From Riptortus pedestris (lineage: Eukaryota > Arthropoda > Insecta > Hemiptera > Alydidae), in assembly GCA_019009955.1 (NCBI GenBank), contig CM032228.1, positions 132,408,001 through 132,472,000 on the forward strand: a stretch of 64,000 nt of DNA, given 5' to 3'. Under the pieces are notes generated by a model. The model saw nothing but the letters and a program-made list of their open reading frames with translations. It was not told the origin of the DNA and ran no database searches. Both the position numbers and the translations under genes were made by a program. Positions 20,600 through 31,949 of the stretch are shown piece after piece; position 1 is the first letter of the stretch, and each line of letters starts with the position of its first letter.

Positions 20600-21620
20600 T
20601 TTGATCTTAGAACCCTTTAGATGCAGTTATCGGTCTTCTCGGCCGCCCTGGGGATGGAATCCAATATATTACTTGGACTCTGTAATGCAGTTCTTACTCA
20701 GTCAGCCCTTCTCGTATTCGCTCTTCCTAGTGGTCGGCCACCTGCCTTTACAACTTTCCAAGTCTTGCTATTTCATCCCTACCCATCATAACTTTCGTTT
20801 CTGGCGAAATTGATTGTCTCGTTTCAGATATTAACTCTTCTCTTGTCGTCCTTCCCCACAGCGTTAAAACACTATTCCATTTCCAGCTATGGCAAGTAAA
20901 TGCCCTCTTTCTTCCTTCTTTTTCAAAATCCGAAGCTCTTCTCTTACTTCAAACTTATTTTTTTTCACGTTATATAATTGTCTGGGACTTGGTCGTCTAC
21001 AGTTCTTTTGCTTCTAGCCATTTGGAAGAAGCAAGTACTCCAATAATTTCTTTTTGTCAAATGGACCCAAAAAATAGAAAAATGTGGGGATCGGCAAAGG
21101 GCAAAGCAGAGCTTCAGAGTATAATACTGTCTCTTCTTGGAAAGTATTAATCTCCTCTGTTCATTTATAGATCAGCATTCGTCAGTTTTCGTAGTCTTCT
21201 CTGGTCAGTAATTGTGTTCCATCCGTTATTTATTAACTGCTCCCAGTGTCAATTGATTCTCTCTTCTAGCGCCAATCTCAAAAGGGCATTGGCGAGAATA
21301 TTTTCCTTTCCGTAGAAATAAACATTATGTAATGGACCATCCTCCTATACCTTACGTCATATAGATATTGTTCTTCAAATATTCTTCTCGAGACATTGTG
21401 GCCAGTCAAGTGGAGGAATTCTCCTACACATAGCCAGTAAAAAAAGTTCTTGACCCCAAAAGAAGGACCAAATTCTCGCAGCCAATAGACGCCAAAGTCC
21501 TCTCTACCTCAATCTGGATCTTGAGGCAAAGACTATGAAGCTATCTGAGCCATGGCCAATGAGATTCATTAATACATCACTCAATCCATGCAAAAATAAT
21601 GGTTTCCTGCATCGCCACCA
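20600..21620 (-). pseudogene. Decayed Ty3/gypsy-like pol fragment (RNase H region)
   Basis: Minus-strand reading gives shattered RNase H-like pieces: VFASRSRLR...WLREFGPSFGV (about 21440-21540), then RIFEEQYLYDVRYR, then GKENILANALLRL after a frame change. These correspond in order to the YASR, EYD...YKPG and N-x-ADALSR segments of Ty3/gypsy RNase H. Multiple stops and frameshifts are present. The lower-coordinate part (20600-21200) is unusually GC-rich for the region but unassigned. Confidence 0.4.
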
Positions 21621-22400
21621 ATGGTAATTGTCAAGTACTGTTCCGATGCCTCAATCTATAGAGGTGTATCAATAATTCGTACTCCTCACTAACATAATCT
21701 AGCCAATATTTAATTATTCACAACGTAAACCACTTGAGAGTAACGCCAAAATCCCAAAGATTCAGACGGCTCCATTGTCCTTATAGAAAAATCACGTTAC
21801 ATTATCTCACTCATTTGGAGTTAAAAACAAACGATTATTTTTTTGTTCTTCCTTCAGTGGAAATACTGTTGACATGAACTCCAACCATCGTCACACTTAT
21901 CTTGTCTGGTCCCTTTTTATGAAAATATCCCTAAATGCAGCCACTTATGTTCTGCTAAACTTGAAATTTTATTTTAATCAGCTCTTAGGCATTAATTACT
22001 CATGTCATGTCTAATTAAAATAATAAAGCCTAGTCTGACCTACCAATTTAATACTTTAAACTCATCCGCAGTGATTTAACAAGGTATAAATTAATTTTTC
22101 AAATGTAAACGAAATAATTCAATTGAACGAATTATAGAACTATCACATGTACTAGAAGAAATTTTTAAGAGGAACTCTGTACCAATTGGTTTCATAAAAT
22201 ACAAAAATATGTTGCTAAACCCCATTGTGTCTGCGATTTTTAATTTTTATTTTTTAGGAATTTTCATTTATAGGATTAGCGACATACATTTCTCTTGTAC
22301 TAGAGAAAGTGGGTACATCCTTGAGTAGATTAAGGTGCGTCCAATACAACATAAATGTTAGGGTTATTTCGTAGTGCAAATTTAATTTGAATAAACTTAC
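21621..22400. other. Unassigned stretch downstream of the ATPase exon donor
   Basis: This is the start of the 13.9-kb ATPase intron. No other feature is recognised. Confidence 0.4.
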
Positions 22401-22490
22401 CATTTCATCTTCTTCTCCCTTATTAAGATGTCCTTTGTTGTGGATACAGTTTTCACTCTCCCGTGTTTCATTCTTCATACCTGCCAACAT
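22401..22490 (-). CDS. P5B-type transport ATPase (ATP13A2/3-like), first coding exon
   Basis: The exon ends at ATG|GTAAGTTTAT, a strong donor at phase 0. The last codons read GHLNKGEEDEM and continue in frame into EIFGY of the exon at 8362-8529. The combined NKGEEDEM-EI-F/Y-GY string is the recognisable N terminus of animal ATP13A3-like P5B ATPases. The chosen start is the Met of MLAGMKNETRESENC (30 codons to the donor). MKNETRE five codons in is an alternative. The frame stays open upstream to 22676, but that part shows no family resemblance and is probably 5' UTR or contains a splice junction. The upstream region is not AT-extreme, as expected for a 5' exon. Polar residues dominate, fitting a cytosolic N-terminal tail ahead of the first hydrophobic segment. 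Confidence 0.65.
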
Positions 22491-23577
22491 AGCAACTGTA
22501 GAATCACTAAGAACAGTTCGATCACATTGATGCAAACATAGAAGTTGGTTATAATTTCTAATTCTTAATACAACACTGCATAATTCCCTACCAAAACAAT
22601 TCTTCTTAAATAACCAACTGCTTGTTGTACAGGGATAAAGGTTACACGTGGTTGGTTGCCTCGCGGTGACTAACAATGGGAGACAGGCCTACGAAGAGTG
22701 ATAGATGAAATTAATGGCAAGAGATAAGTTTTATTTCCCGTGATTAGCTCCTCCTAATGTGGGATACTGATAACGCCCGCTACTACTGTCCTTTCTACCA
22801 AACATCAGCGATTATTGCTCAATGACGGCATTTAGCAGTTTCTGAATAAGCATTAAAATGTATTTTTAATTATTCATTATGGTTACTGGTTTTTTTTTTT
22901 GGGGGGGGGGGGGCTAGTGCTGTATTCCATCCCATTCTTCTGAATAGGGAAAATAATTATTCCGTTTGATCATCAGTTAAAGTTTTTATATATTTGTAAT
23001 TAGACATAAAATCAAAAAAACGCGCCATGTACTTTTTTGGTTTTATTTGTTTTGTAAATCATTTCCGTAACATTCATTTCATTCTCAAATAGAAGAACAA
23101 ACGAAGGAATGGAAGCTGGAAACTTTTGGTCTTTTAGTAGATACTTGGAAAGATCTCTTTGAATACATTTCAGACATAATTTATTTTCATATCTCAGCAG
23201 ATTTCCATGCTTATTTTAGCTATAAAATATTTACTTAATTTAGGCAACACTTCCATGACAGCTCGTTTAAATTCCAAAGTGACGGAGATATGAAAGACCA
23301 AAGTTGGCAATCTTTTGCCCCCTCCCCCACCCTGCTTTCGGTCCTCAGACAAATAAATACCTTAAAAACCTCTTGGCTTGAGCATATAAGCCAATAATGA
23401 TTTGTATCTTTATTTTATATAAACAGAGGGGATTGTATACAAAAGCACTTTCAGTTTGTCGCAAATTTCGCTACATTACTGTACATGATATGTGTGTGAT
23501 TGAGTGTAATGTTAAACAAATTAGATTTTACCTGTTTCGTAGAAATTCATAAGGTAATCAATCAGCATTAGGATATT
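22491..23577. other. Probable 5' flank of the ATPase gene and unassigned DNA
   Basis: It includes a T-run followed by about 13 consecutive G (22890-22913). No TATA box is convincing. The rest is AT-rich without recognised features. Confidence 0.35.
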
Positions 23578-24488
23578 TACCCAAGGGAAGTAGTACTTAA
23601 GATTGTACTCATGTCACCATTTTCGAAAATGTATTCAAATACCGATATTTAATTGCTTCATGTAAAATTAAAGGTCAAGTTCATTAACGGCTAAAATCGG
23701 ACCAAAAAGAGGGGAGGTTCAAAGCAGGTGGGGGCCAAATTTAAAGCATCCCGTTTTTATGAGTTGAAACGAAAAATTGTATATAGCCAATCTTGTTGCA
23801 AATTTAATTTTCTGTAAATGTTCAAATATACATTTTTTCCCTATCTCGAATATTAACTGAGATATTTGCAATGTTTTAGTTCTCAGCTATCGGTGAACCC
23901 CAGCTCCTACTCTTCTTATATTAACAGCAAGCTGATATATTATTAAAATATGTATTCCAAGCTTAAATACCAAATATTGCCTTCATCGGATTTTTAATAT
24001 TTGAAAAATGCAAAAGTGTTTTTCATCAATGAGGATTTTAAGTTCCTCTCGCAAAAATGTTTATTCCATCAATATCAAACTTCATATTTATCCGATTCTT
24101 CCAACTCTAGAGATCACATTTGTTAATGACTGGAATCAGGCCAGTAATAATGTGAATTTAAAGGAGTTGGAATTCGAAAATTCAAAATTTCTTAATTTTT
24201 GTTTTTAGTCGGCCCAAAAAATGTGATAGAATCAATTTTGCTCAACATTTAATGCTTTGCATATGTTTTCGTAAGATGAATGTTCGGTTTGTGATCTGCA
24301 TTTTTTTTTTTCAACCATCAGTAAGCTCCTATTTGAGTAACTGAGTTTTTATTTCATTTCCTTTTTACCCAGACTTCTTACTACGAGAGAAATAGAGAAT
24401 AGATAGATAGTGAGGTGAAATCACCATTGTGTCATTCCAGCACATGGAAAATCTGCCTAATTTACGCAGCCCCTGCGTGACGAGCTTT
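23578..24488 (-). mobile_element. HINE-like element, diverged full-length copy without TA array
   Basis: Reverse orientation. The 3' end is decayed ('agggaagtagtacttaagattgtactcatg') and the 5' end is well kept (GGAAAATCTGCCTAATTTACGC...GCGTGACGAGC). The TA array is absent, deleted at the usual place. Confidence 0.65.
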
Positions 24489-25649
24489 ATTTAAATATGG
24501 AAATGTTTAAAAAATGCTAACTGATAGAGACGATTCAACTTTAAGAGAGTAAAATTTTACAAGGACAAATTAATAAACCGCTTTACTTTTATCATAGATT
24601 TGATCAAATATCTGTACCTGTATCATCACTTTCTAACAGGCTTATCGTTTCATCTATGCCTTTCTCTTCTATTTTACCATATGCTCGATTTTTATGAACA
24701 TAGAACCGCACCATTTTGTTGTTTATGCTTGATCCATAAGTATTTCGAAGAACCTATAATCAGCGATATAATGATGATAATGAAACATATCAAAGCAATC
24801 GTACACTTTGTAAACAATAAACACTTCATGAAATGGATAGAGTACTCCAGAAGTAGACACAATACTAACTGAGCTAGTCCTAGATATAGGTTATGATGTA
24901 AGAGAATGAAGTAATACCTGTTGGGTATTCATGCTTCACTGATACCGTTATCAAGTCTGCCGCCATTAGTCTTTTTTCACTTATTTCGGGAAGATTTTAA
25001 CATGAGCAAGGTTAATTGTAATGAGACACTACATAAATCCTGGGAAGGATACAGAGCATATTCTTGTTTGATACCTCATTAAGATATTTGTATATAATAA
25101 TAATTTCCCCAAAACATTGTTGAAATTCTCACTTCCACCATGTTCATACTGACTAAAGCCTATAGTTAGTCGCCTAATGCAGGCTAAGGGGGGATGATTC
25201 TCAAAAAAATTCGCCTCCTGTGGAATTTTGGATGAATGAAATATGCCCCATGATGTCTTTTTTATTGGATAGTCTCAAGCAAAAGGCAACGGAAAACCAC
25301 TGCACGCCTTTGAGACCCTCTTCATTCATTGTTCGTTCTCGTGGAAATCAGGAAAGACTGTTCACGGGAACAACTACCAAGTGCATAGATGGAACAACCA
25401 TAATAAACACGACGCAAACCATGGGACATGTCAAAATCATAGTAATTCATTTCAGGATTCTTTCTTTAAATATCTGTATCGCCAAAGCTAGTCACCCAGT
25501 TTTAAATCTGAAAAATGTTTGAAATTCATCGTAAAGAATGTTGTTTACACTTAGTTGGTAGGCGAAATATTAATGCCAAAAATAATTGATTTTTAAATTA
25601 GCTTACTTTAAATTTGAATCTCTAAACCACCACAACGAACCTATCGACA
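24489..25649. other. Unassigned stretch
   Basis: ORFs at 24600-24872 and 25220-25522 (+) show no recognisable family. A less AT-rich piece at 25200-25420 might be retroelement-derived. Confidence 0.3.
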
Positions 25650-26362
25650 ATATTTTAAGTTACGTAGATCACAGTGATCGTCATAAATATTGACTCCGTT
25701 CACAAATATTGAGCAGCATCCTTAATCACTGAAATCGGACCAGCAGGTGGGAGGGTTTAGAGAAGGGAGGGTACAGAAATTTTTCTAAATTTTCCCTGTT
25801 ATGAGAAATCAAAACCGTGTAAATAACCAATCTTGTTGTAAATTTGATCACTTATAGGGTAATATTGTTCTAACATTTTTTTTTTCTATATCTCGAATAT
25901 TAATTTGAGGTGTGTTCATTTTTTTAGTATTAAGTCGTCAGTAAACCATCAGGTCTACTCATCTCTTTTTAACAATAAGCTGGTATATCATCAAACGTTC
26001 TATTCCAAGCTGAAATATCATATTTAATTTTCATAGTCAAGTATGTTCATCATTTAAGGTTATAACAACATCATATTCGTTCGGCTAAATCTTTTTTTTA
26101 TCAATACCATACTGGAGATGTTTGCAATTTCTTCAGGTTGCCCCCACTTCAACTTATCCGATGTTTAGTTTGAATAACTCTTTCCATACAAGCCTACTAA
26201 ATATCTAATGTTTAGCTTGTATTTTTTATTTCAATTCCTGATTGCATACTCTTAACTGAAGAGAAATAAAGAATATATGGTGAGTTGAGATCTTCAGCAT
26301 CACATATACCAACTAGTGGGTAATCTGCTTTTTTACACAATACTTGCGTGACGGACTTTCTT
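25650..26362 (-). mobile_element. Diverged HINE-like element
   Basis: It contains 'gaaatcggaccagcaggtgggagggttta', 'accaatcttgttgtaaattt' and a 5' end CTTGCGTGACGGACTTTC. The 3' palindrome is missing. Confidence 0.6.
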
Positions 26363-26691
26363 ATTTCAGGTTCTTTGTCAACCTAGAGAAAGGAAAAAGG
26401 TCCGAGGTCATATTGAGGCAGAACTATTAATGTGCAACAGCGGGATTTCAGTGCAAACTTTTTACTGTACTTACAAACTCCAGTTTCGTAGGAATGCAAT
26501 TAAAAAAAATAATTTGGACATAAAAATAATATATAAAAGGAAACTTTTTACAGCTCAAAACCACCGACAATTTCAATTACGACTGGGATTGCGCCAGTAA
26601 GTCATTAATGTTCAAAAAGATAATAACAGGACCAGACCAAGTGCTTAGAAGACAAAATAACTCACAAATTTTAGTAACCCTCATATGAATA

Positions 26692-26885
26692 AAAAAATCC
26701 GTCAAGTAGGGGCTGCGTAAACAAGCAGATTTCTCACGTGCTGTTATAACACACTTGTGATCAAATTTCACCATATATTCTCTATTTCTATTTAAAAACC
26801 GATGAGTAGAAGTGGGAGGGGAGGGGTAGCATATAATATTTGGTATATAGCATTTATTGGAATGCTAAATAAATTGGTTCAAGTT
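26692..26885 (+). mobile_element. HINE-like 5' fragment (B subtype)
   Basis: It runs from ATCCGTCAAGTAGGGGCTGC through AAGCAGATTTCTCACGTGCTG and TCTCTATTTCTATTTAAAA. It ends within the body. Confidence 0.65.
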
Positions 26886-27947
26886 ATATCAGGTTATTGG
26901 ATTATTATTACTTGGATTATGGATGTAGATTGGATTGTTTCCTTGTGAAATCTTTAATTAAAATTAAAGAAATTGATTAATTCTTTAAAATTATTTATCA
27001 ATTGATCTACAGTACGCTGAACTTTGTGAAGAAAGCAGAGATATGACAGACTGGATAAGAAGTCGCTGGCATAACAATCACTAGCTTTCAAATCTTACGT
27101 TTCTTATCTTATTTTTTTTCCATTATTATAATTAAGACAATCCGAAGGGATTATATACATGTTACTCTCCTTTTTTAGTCAGGATGATCCTAAAGATAAT
27201 TTAATGAAACCATTGGTAAGCCCATATGCAAATGGAATCATTGACTCGTATTTAATCAATAATATTGAAAGCAGCACCGTAAAAGACTTTTAATTAGGAT
27301 AATATTAGTTGCCAGCCTTTATCATAATTACTATTACGGTCTTCGGCTGATGGCCGTCTGGCATTCATTATCCTTGGTTTCTGAACATCTTAATAGTAAT
27401 AATGATAATATTTGCACTTTATCCTTGCCGAGAAAAAAAAAATTAATATTGTAAATACTAAATAGAATAATTACAACACAATTTTTTGGAATCATTATAA
27501 ATTTATTATTAGTACGTATTTGAACGACTCGATGGTTAAGTAACATGAACACTTTTGATGATGCTGTCTATATGGGATTGTGTTACTCCTAAAATTCTAC
27601 AGCATGCCTATTGTTGCAGTTGTCTAAGACAAATCAATGAATAATAATTATGCAGGGCCCGAAATATTTGTGAATGTAATAATGGCACCATAATTGAAAA
27701 TCATGTTTGTCTGCCCTCCCGTTTCAACCGCAATCACTGAAAACCGGCTCGAAAGATGAATTTTTTTTATTTTGTGACCAAACTATTCCAAGGTACAATA
27801 TAGACATTAAGAGAATTATAATTTTGAACTAGAAGGGGGGGGGGTTCATTTTTACGTCAAAACGAATATCCACAATACCTTCTTTATTATTGGTTTTATC
27901 TAAATATCGTAAAGAACAAATTGTGTTTCGAATAATAATTACAATAA
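26886..27947. other. Unassigned stretch
   Basis: It holds a degraded arm pair similar to the inverted repeat at 20055 (27324-27400). A G run lies at 27836-27843. No gene is recognised. Confidence 0.35.
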
Positions 27948-28261
27948 AAAAAGTCCGTCACGCAGGGGCTGCGTAAACTAAGCAGATTTCCCACGTGAAG
28001 TTTTACAATAGAGAAATCTGCCCAATAACAACTGTAGTAGTAAGAAACCTCTAAACCTATTCACGAGGGACGAATAGTTACGAAAACGGCCACCAGAGCT
28101 CACGGTGGAAAGTCCGAACATAGCCACTGCTGCCGAGCACATGCAGAATACAAATGCAAATATCTCAGTTAATATTCAGGATAGAGAATAAATGTATAGA
28201 ACAATATTTATAGTAAATTTAATTTGCAATAAGATTGATTTTGTAATAGTTTTCGATCCGA
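27948..28261 (+). mobile_element. HINE-like 5' half, fused to a Helitron
   Basis: The 5' terminus is consensus (GTCCGTCACGCAGGGGCTGC, AAGCAGATTTCCCACGTGAAG). The copy runs normally to TTTTCGATCCGACGTAT, where Helitron sequence takes over. The matching 3' part resumes after the TA array at about 29015. Confidence 0.75.
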
Positions 28262-28951
28262 CGTATCGTTTGTTTGTTTGTTACCTTTTCACGCATAAAC
28301 GGCTGAACCGAATTTTATGAAACTTGGTATGTATATTACTACTAACCCAACTTAGACTTTAGGCTATATTAATATTCTCTGAGACGAACAGGAGTGGGGG
28401 TTATAAGGGAAGCCTGAAATTAAAAATAGCGATATTTCGTTTTCTATTGGTTTTTCCGCAAATATAAACATAACAAAAGTCGTTTATTTTGATATTTGGA
28501 GTAACTTTTGTTATATACACTTTTGTCGTATACCTAAGTATAAATGAGTTATACGTTAAAACTTTAGCGGGAGCCAACAATTTTATTGGGCACTAACGGC
28601 TGAACCGAACTTAACAAAACTCGGTATGTCAATTAGCATTAATTCTTCCATGATTATAAATTATATTAATATTTTTAGGTTCGAACGGGAGGGGGGTTAT
28701 AAGGGAGGCCTGAAATAAAAATTCACCATATTTACATGTATAAGAGACGGGAAATATAAAAATATCGAAGACAGTGAAGCCTTATCGAACAAATAATTCT
28801 ATTATTAGCAAATCCACGGCAACGACGGGTATCAATCCTAAACACTGGGACGGGTAAATGTCAAAATATTGTACAATGTAAAGCCTGCTAAAAAATACCA
28901 TCACCATTCAGCCTCAAATGAATTCCCGGGCGAAGCCGGGTATCTGAGCTA

Positions 28952-28953
<2 letters not shown>
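28262..28953 (+). mobile_element. Helitron, 5'-truncated
   Basis: It is the same family as 16440-17779, starting within the 'gtttgttaccttttcacgcataaacgg' block. It has about two internal units and ends with the hairpin CCCGGGCGAAGCCGGG (28925-28940) and CTAGT (28949-28953), followed by (TA)n. Confidence 0.75.
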
Positions 28954-29017
<64 letters not shown>

Positions 29018-29145
29018 TTTTGAACGGACCTCATTTTCGTCATCTACTAGGTAGGATCGATGGACATTTGAAGAAATATTTCAAAAATCCCGTCATGAGT
29101 ACAACCTCAATAGCTGATTTCCCTTAAGGGAAATCTGCTAAAACG
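28954..29145 (+). mobile_element. (TA)n array plus HINE-like 3' end
   Basis: The TA array (to about 29013) is followed by TTTTGAACGGACCTCATTTTC, TAGGATCGATGGACATTTGA, and the perfect palindrome GATTTCCCTTAAGGGAAATC with TGCTAAA. With 27948-28261 it forms one HINE-like copy whose segment between GATCCGACG and the array has been replaced by the Helitron. Confidence 0.75.
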
Positions 29146-30715
29146 TTATTTATATTTATGAATTTCGTCGGTTCGGCTACCGAATGAAAATGGCTGAATA
29201 GAACTGTGCAACGTTTTGTATATGTATTAAGAGAAATTGTTATCAGTCCAGCTACATTCGAAGGTATATCCCAAAGATGGGTGAACTGATGGCACCGTTA
29301 ACGAAATTATTAAATATGATTATAAATATATGAACGTGTGTTTCATGTTTATTTAGGGAATATATTTATACAATGTGAGCTATGTTATGTTATTGATAGG
29401 AGTGAGAGTTAACAAGGAATAACCTTATTTTTATTTCCACGGGAAACTATTTCTATTTCAACCCTAAGAAAGGTAACAGTGTTAGCTAATTTAGGCTGTC
29501 TTTGATAACCACCTCATTCCTCTATGGAATTAAGCAGATTGCCTGAATAGAATTTCGTCATTTTTTTCTCTGAATTCTAATACACTCGTCATATATTGAC
29601 GGGAACTAGATTCATTTGAAGCTGTGAATGGTAATAAACTCGTCAATATTCGTTCAATAGCCAATACATGATTTACGTTTAAAACTATAACTGTAACTTG
29701 ATGGCAATAAAGTGATTACTTACACAAGTACACAGATTAATCCAAACTTTATATGACAGATACTATTAGATAAATGACGTACTGAACTTTTGATGTTGTT
29801 GGGGGCTTCATGGGCCATGCAAAGCCTTGCGGTGCCCTCAACAATCTTAGCTTTGCTCCTAGACATATTCCTTGTTATTATTAACAGTTTTTTCCGCGTA
29901 CTTAGACACGCTAATAATATCTTATTCCCAATAATAATTTAAGCAGTTCTCATTTAGTAGCATCTAATCGAGTATCTAAACCTTGTTTACAAATTTCCTT
30001 AAATAACAACATAATCTTTCATAAGTGATGTTCCAGTTATTTCTAGTTAAAAATATTTCAAGAAATTTATTTGTATAATAACATTTTATTTATTACGCAT
30101 ATTGACTGCGTTTCTGATATACAGTTTCCATTTTATTTTGTTAAACTACATCAAATGTTACTACGGGGTCCATCCTTTTCTAGCCATAGAACAAAATTTA
30201 TAAGAACATTAAAGAACAAAAAGCAAAACCTAATGATTTGCAGTGATTTCATAATTACCTCTTGCCGACTGTGAACTCATGATGATGATGATCTTAAAAT
30301 AGATTGTACGTGACAAATATTGTATTTCATTCAATGCGTGACAGTTACTGACTGACTGGAATGAGCACTAGAATCTGTTTATATTTCCTTGGAAAAGGTC
30401 GTTATTTGCTTCTTTGTAATAATGAGAATTTGCCCACCATGACAAAAGGGCTGATTGCACAACAGGTCAGTTTAATGTAAGCGTAATGGGATGCGTGAGG
30501 TCGACAAAAAATGTAATTTGTCGGACGGATGATTCCAAGTAGGGAAGAAACTAATGATGATTAGTTAGTTGTGAAAATGAAAAAAATAATCCAAATAGTT
30601 ATTAACCACTTTCATCCTTGTGAATGATAGAAGTCAATTTTTATTTACATTTATTATTCATTTTTGAACAGTATGACAAATAAATTTACGAATGCTTGGA
30701 GTATTTTTTGAGAAA
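29146..30715. other. Unassigned AT-rich stretch
   Basis: No gene, repeat terminus or RT motif is recognised. Confidence 0.4.
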
Positions 30716-31945
30716 ACTTGCTAAGGAACCCGGCGAAGCTCCCGCTTGAGAGTTGTCAACATATTTTACTTAAATTATTTATTCAAAGCATTAAACGCTT
30801 CAAATGTTTTAATAATTTATATACCTGGTAGAAATAAATAACAGTGGTACACTAAAAATAATTTAAATTATCTTTAAAAATCGAGGTGAGGGGAAGATAT
30901 CGTCCCCCTCCCTGCAACCTGACTAACACATTAAACAATCGATCATATTGAGTTTAAACGCGTATTGTCATCTGTCATATTGACATTTCCAAGTAACGTT
31001 TATTAGTTATAGATATTAAATAGATATTTTAATAACATCAACAATTCGGAGGTAATAATAAATAAATACCACAATTAAAGAGTTTACTCTCCTCTTCTTC
31101 CGCTATCACACGATGTGCAAATTCAGCATACATGTGTTCAAATAATACATTATAGAACTTAAATAATCGAAATGCCCCTATAGTTTACATTTCTTCAAAA
31201 TAAATAGCTAATTTCTTTTCTAGTGAAAATAAATAACAAGTGAGTTGAGCAGGGGGGAGGTCGAAGATTTATAACCTCCCAAATTCGAACCATACTTAGA
31301 ATTATCATATAAGTATTCAAAAGTAACATGATTTGTGATAATATACCTATATTAAAACACTTTAATGAGTACTAATAAAACTGTTTACTCCAGACATAGT
31401 TTTTAGCGTAAATATCGTGAAAACTTCGTTTTAAATACAAAAATGAAATAACAAAAGTTATTCTAAATTACAAAATAAACACATTCTGATATGTACATTT
31501 TTGCCGAAAACCGAATAGGACGCAAAGTACGGCGATTTTTCGTCCCCCCCTCTGGTCGTCCCTAGAAATTTTGATATAAATAGTTTATAATCATGGAAGG
31601 GCAAATGCTAATTCATATGCCGAGTATTGTTTAGTTCGTTTTGGTCATTACTGCCCAATAAAATTGTTGATTCTCGCTTTATTTTTTAGTGTACATCTCG
31701 TTTATACTCTGATATACGACAAAAGTGTAAAGAACAAAAGTAACTTTACATAACACAATAAACAACGTTTGCTATGTGCATCTATTTTAACAATAGGAAA
31801 CGAAATATCCCGATTTTCTATTTCAGGCACCCCCACTCCTGCTCGTTCGTAGCAATGTTGGTACACGTTATAATCAAGAGGGATTTATTACTATACCATA
31901 AACCGAATTTCCCTCGGTGCCCATTAAAAGTTTTGGACTCCCGCT
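30716..31945 (-). mobile_element. Helitron, diverged reverse copy
   Basis: The right two thirds match the Helitron internal unit in reverse ('ataatcatggaagggcaaatgc', 'aacgaaatatcccgattttc', 'cccactcctgctcgt'). The left edge reads, on the minus strand, GCGGGAGCTTCGCCGGG...CTTAGCAAGT, a decayed form of the hairpin plus CTAGT terminus. The middle (30750-31380) is not clearly alignable. Confidence 0.5.
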
Positions 31946-31949
31946 ATAG

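Noticed and set aside
22491..22676. Extension of the ATPase first exon to a Met at 22676
   Set aside because: The frame is open, but the residues do not resemble the family and known relatives have short N termini. A later Met was preferred.
24600..24872. hAT-type transposase fragment
   Set aside because: The tail resembles hAT proteins only in hydrophobic/basic pattern. No terminal inverted repeats or catalytic residues are seen.
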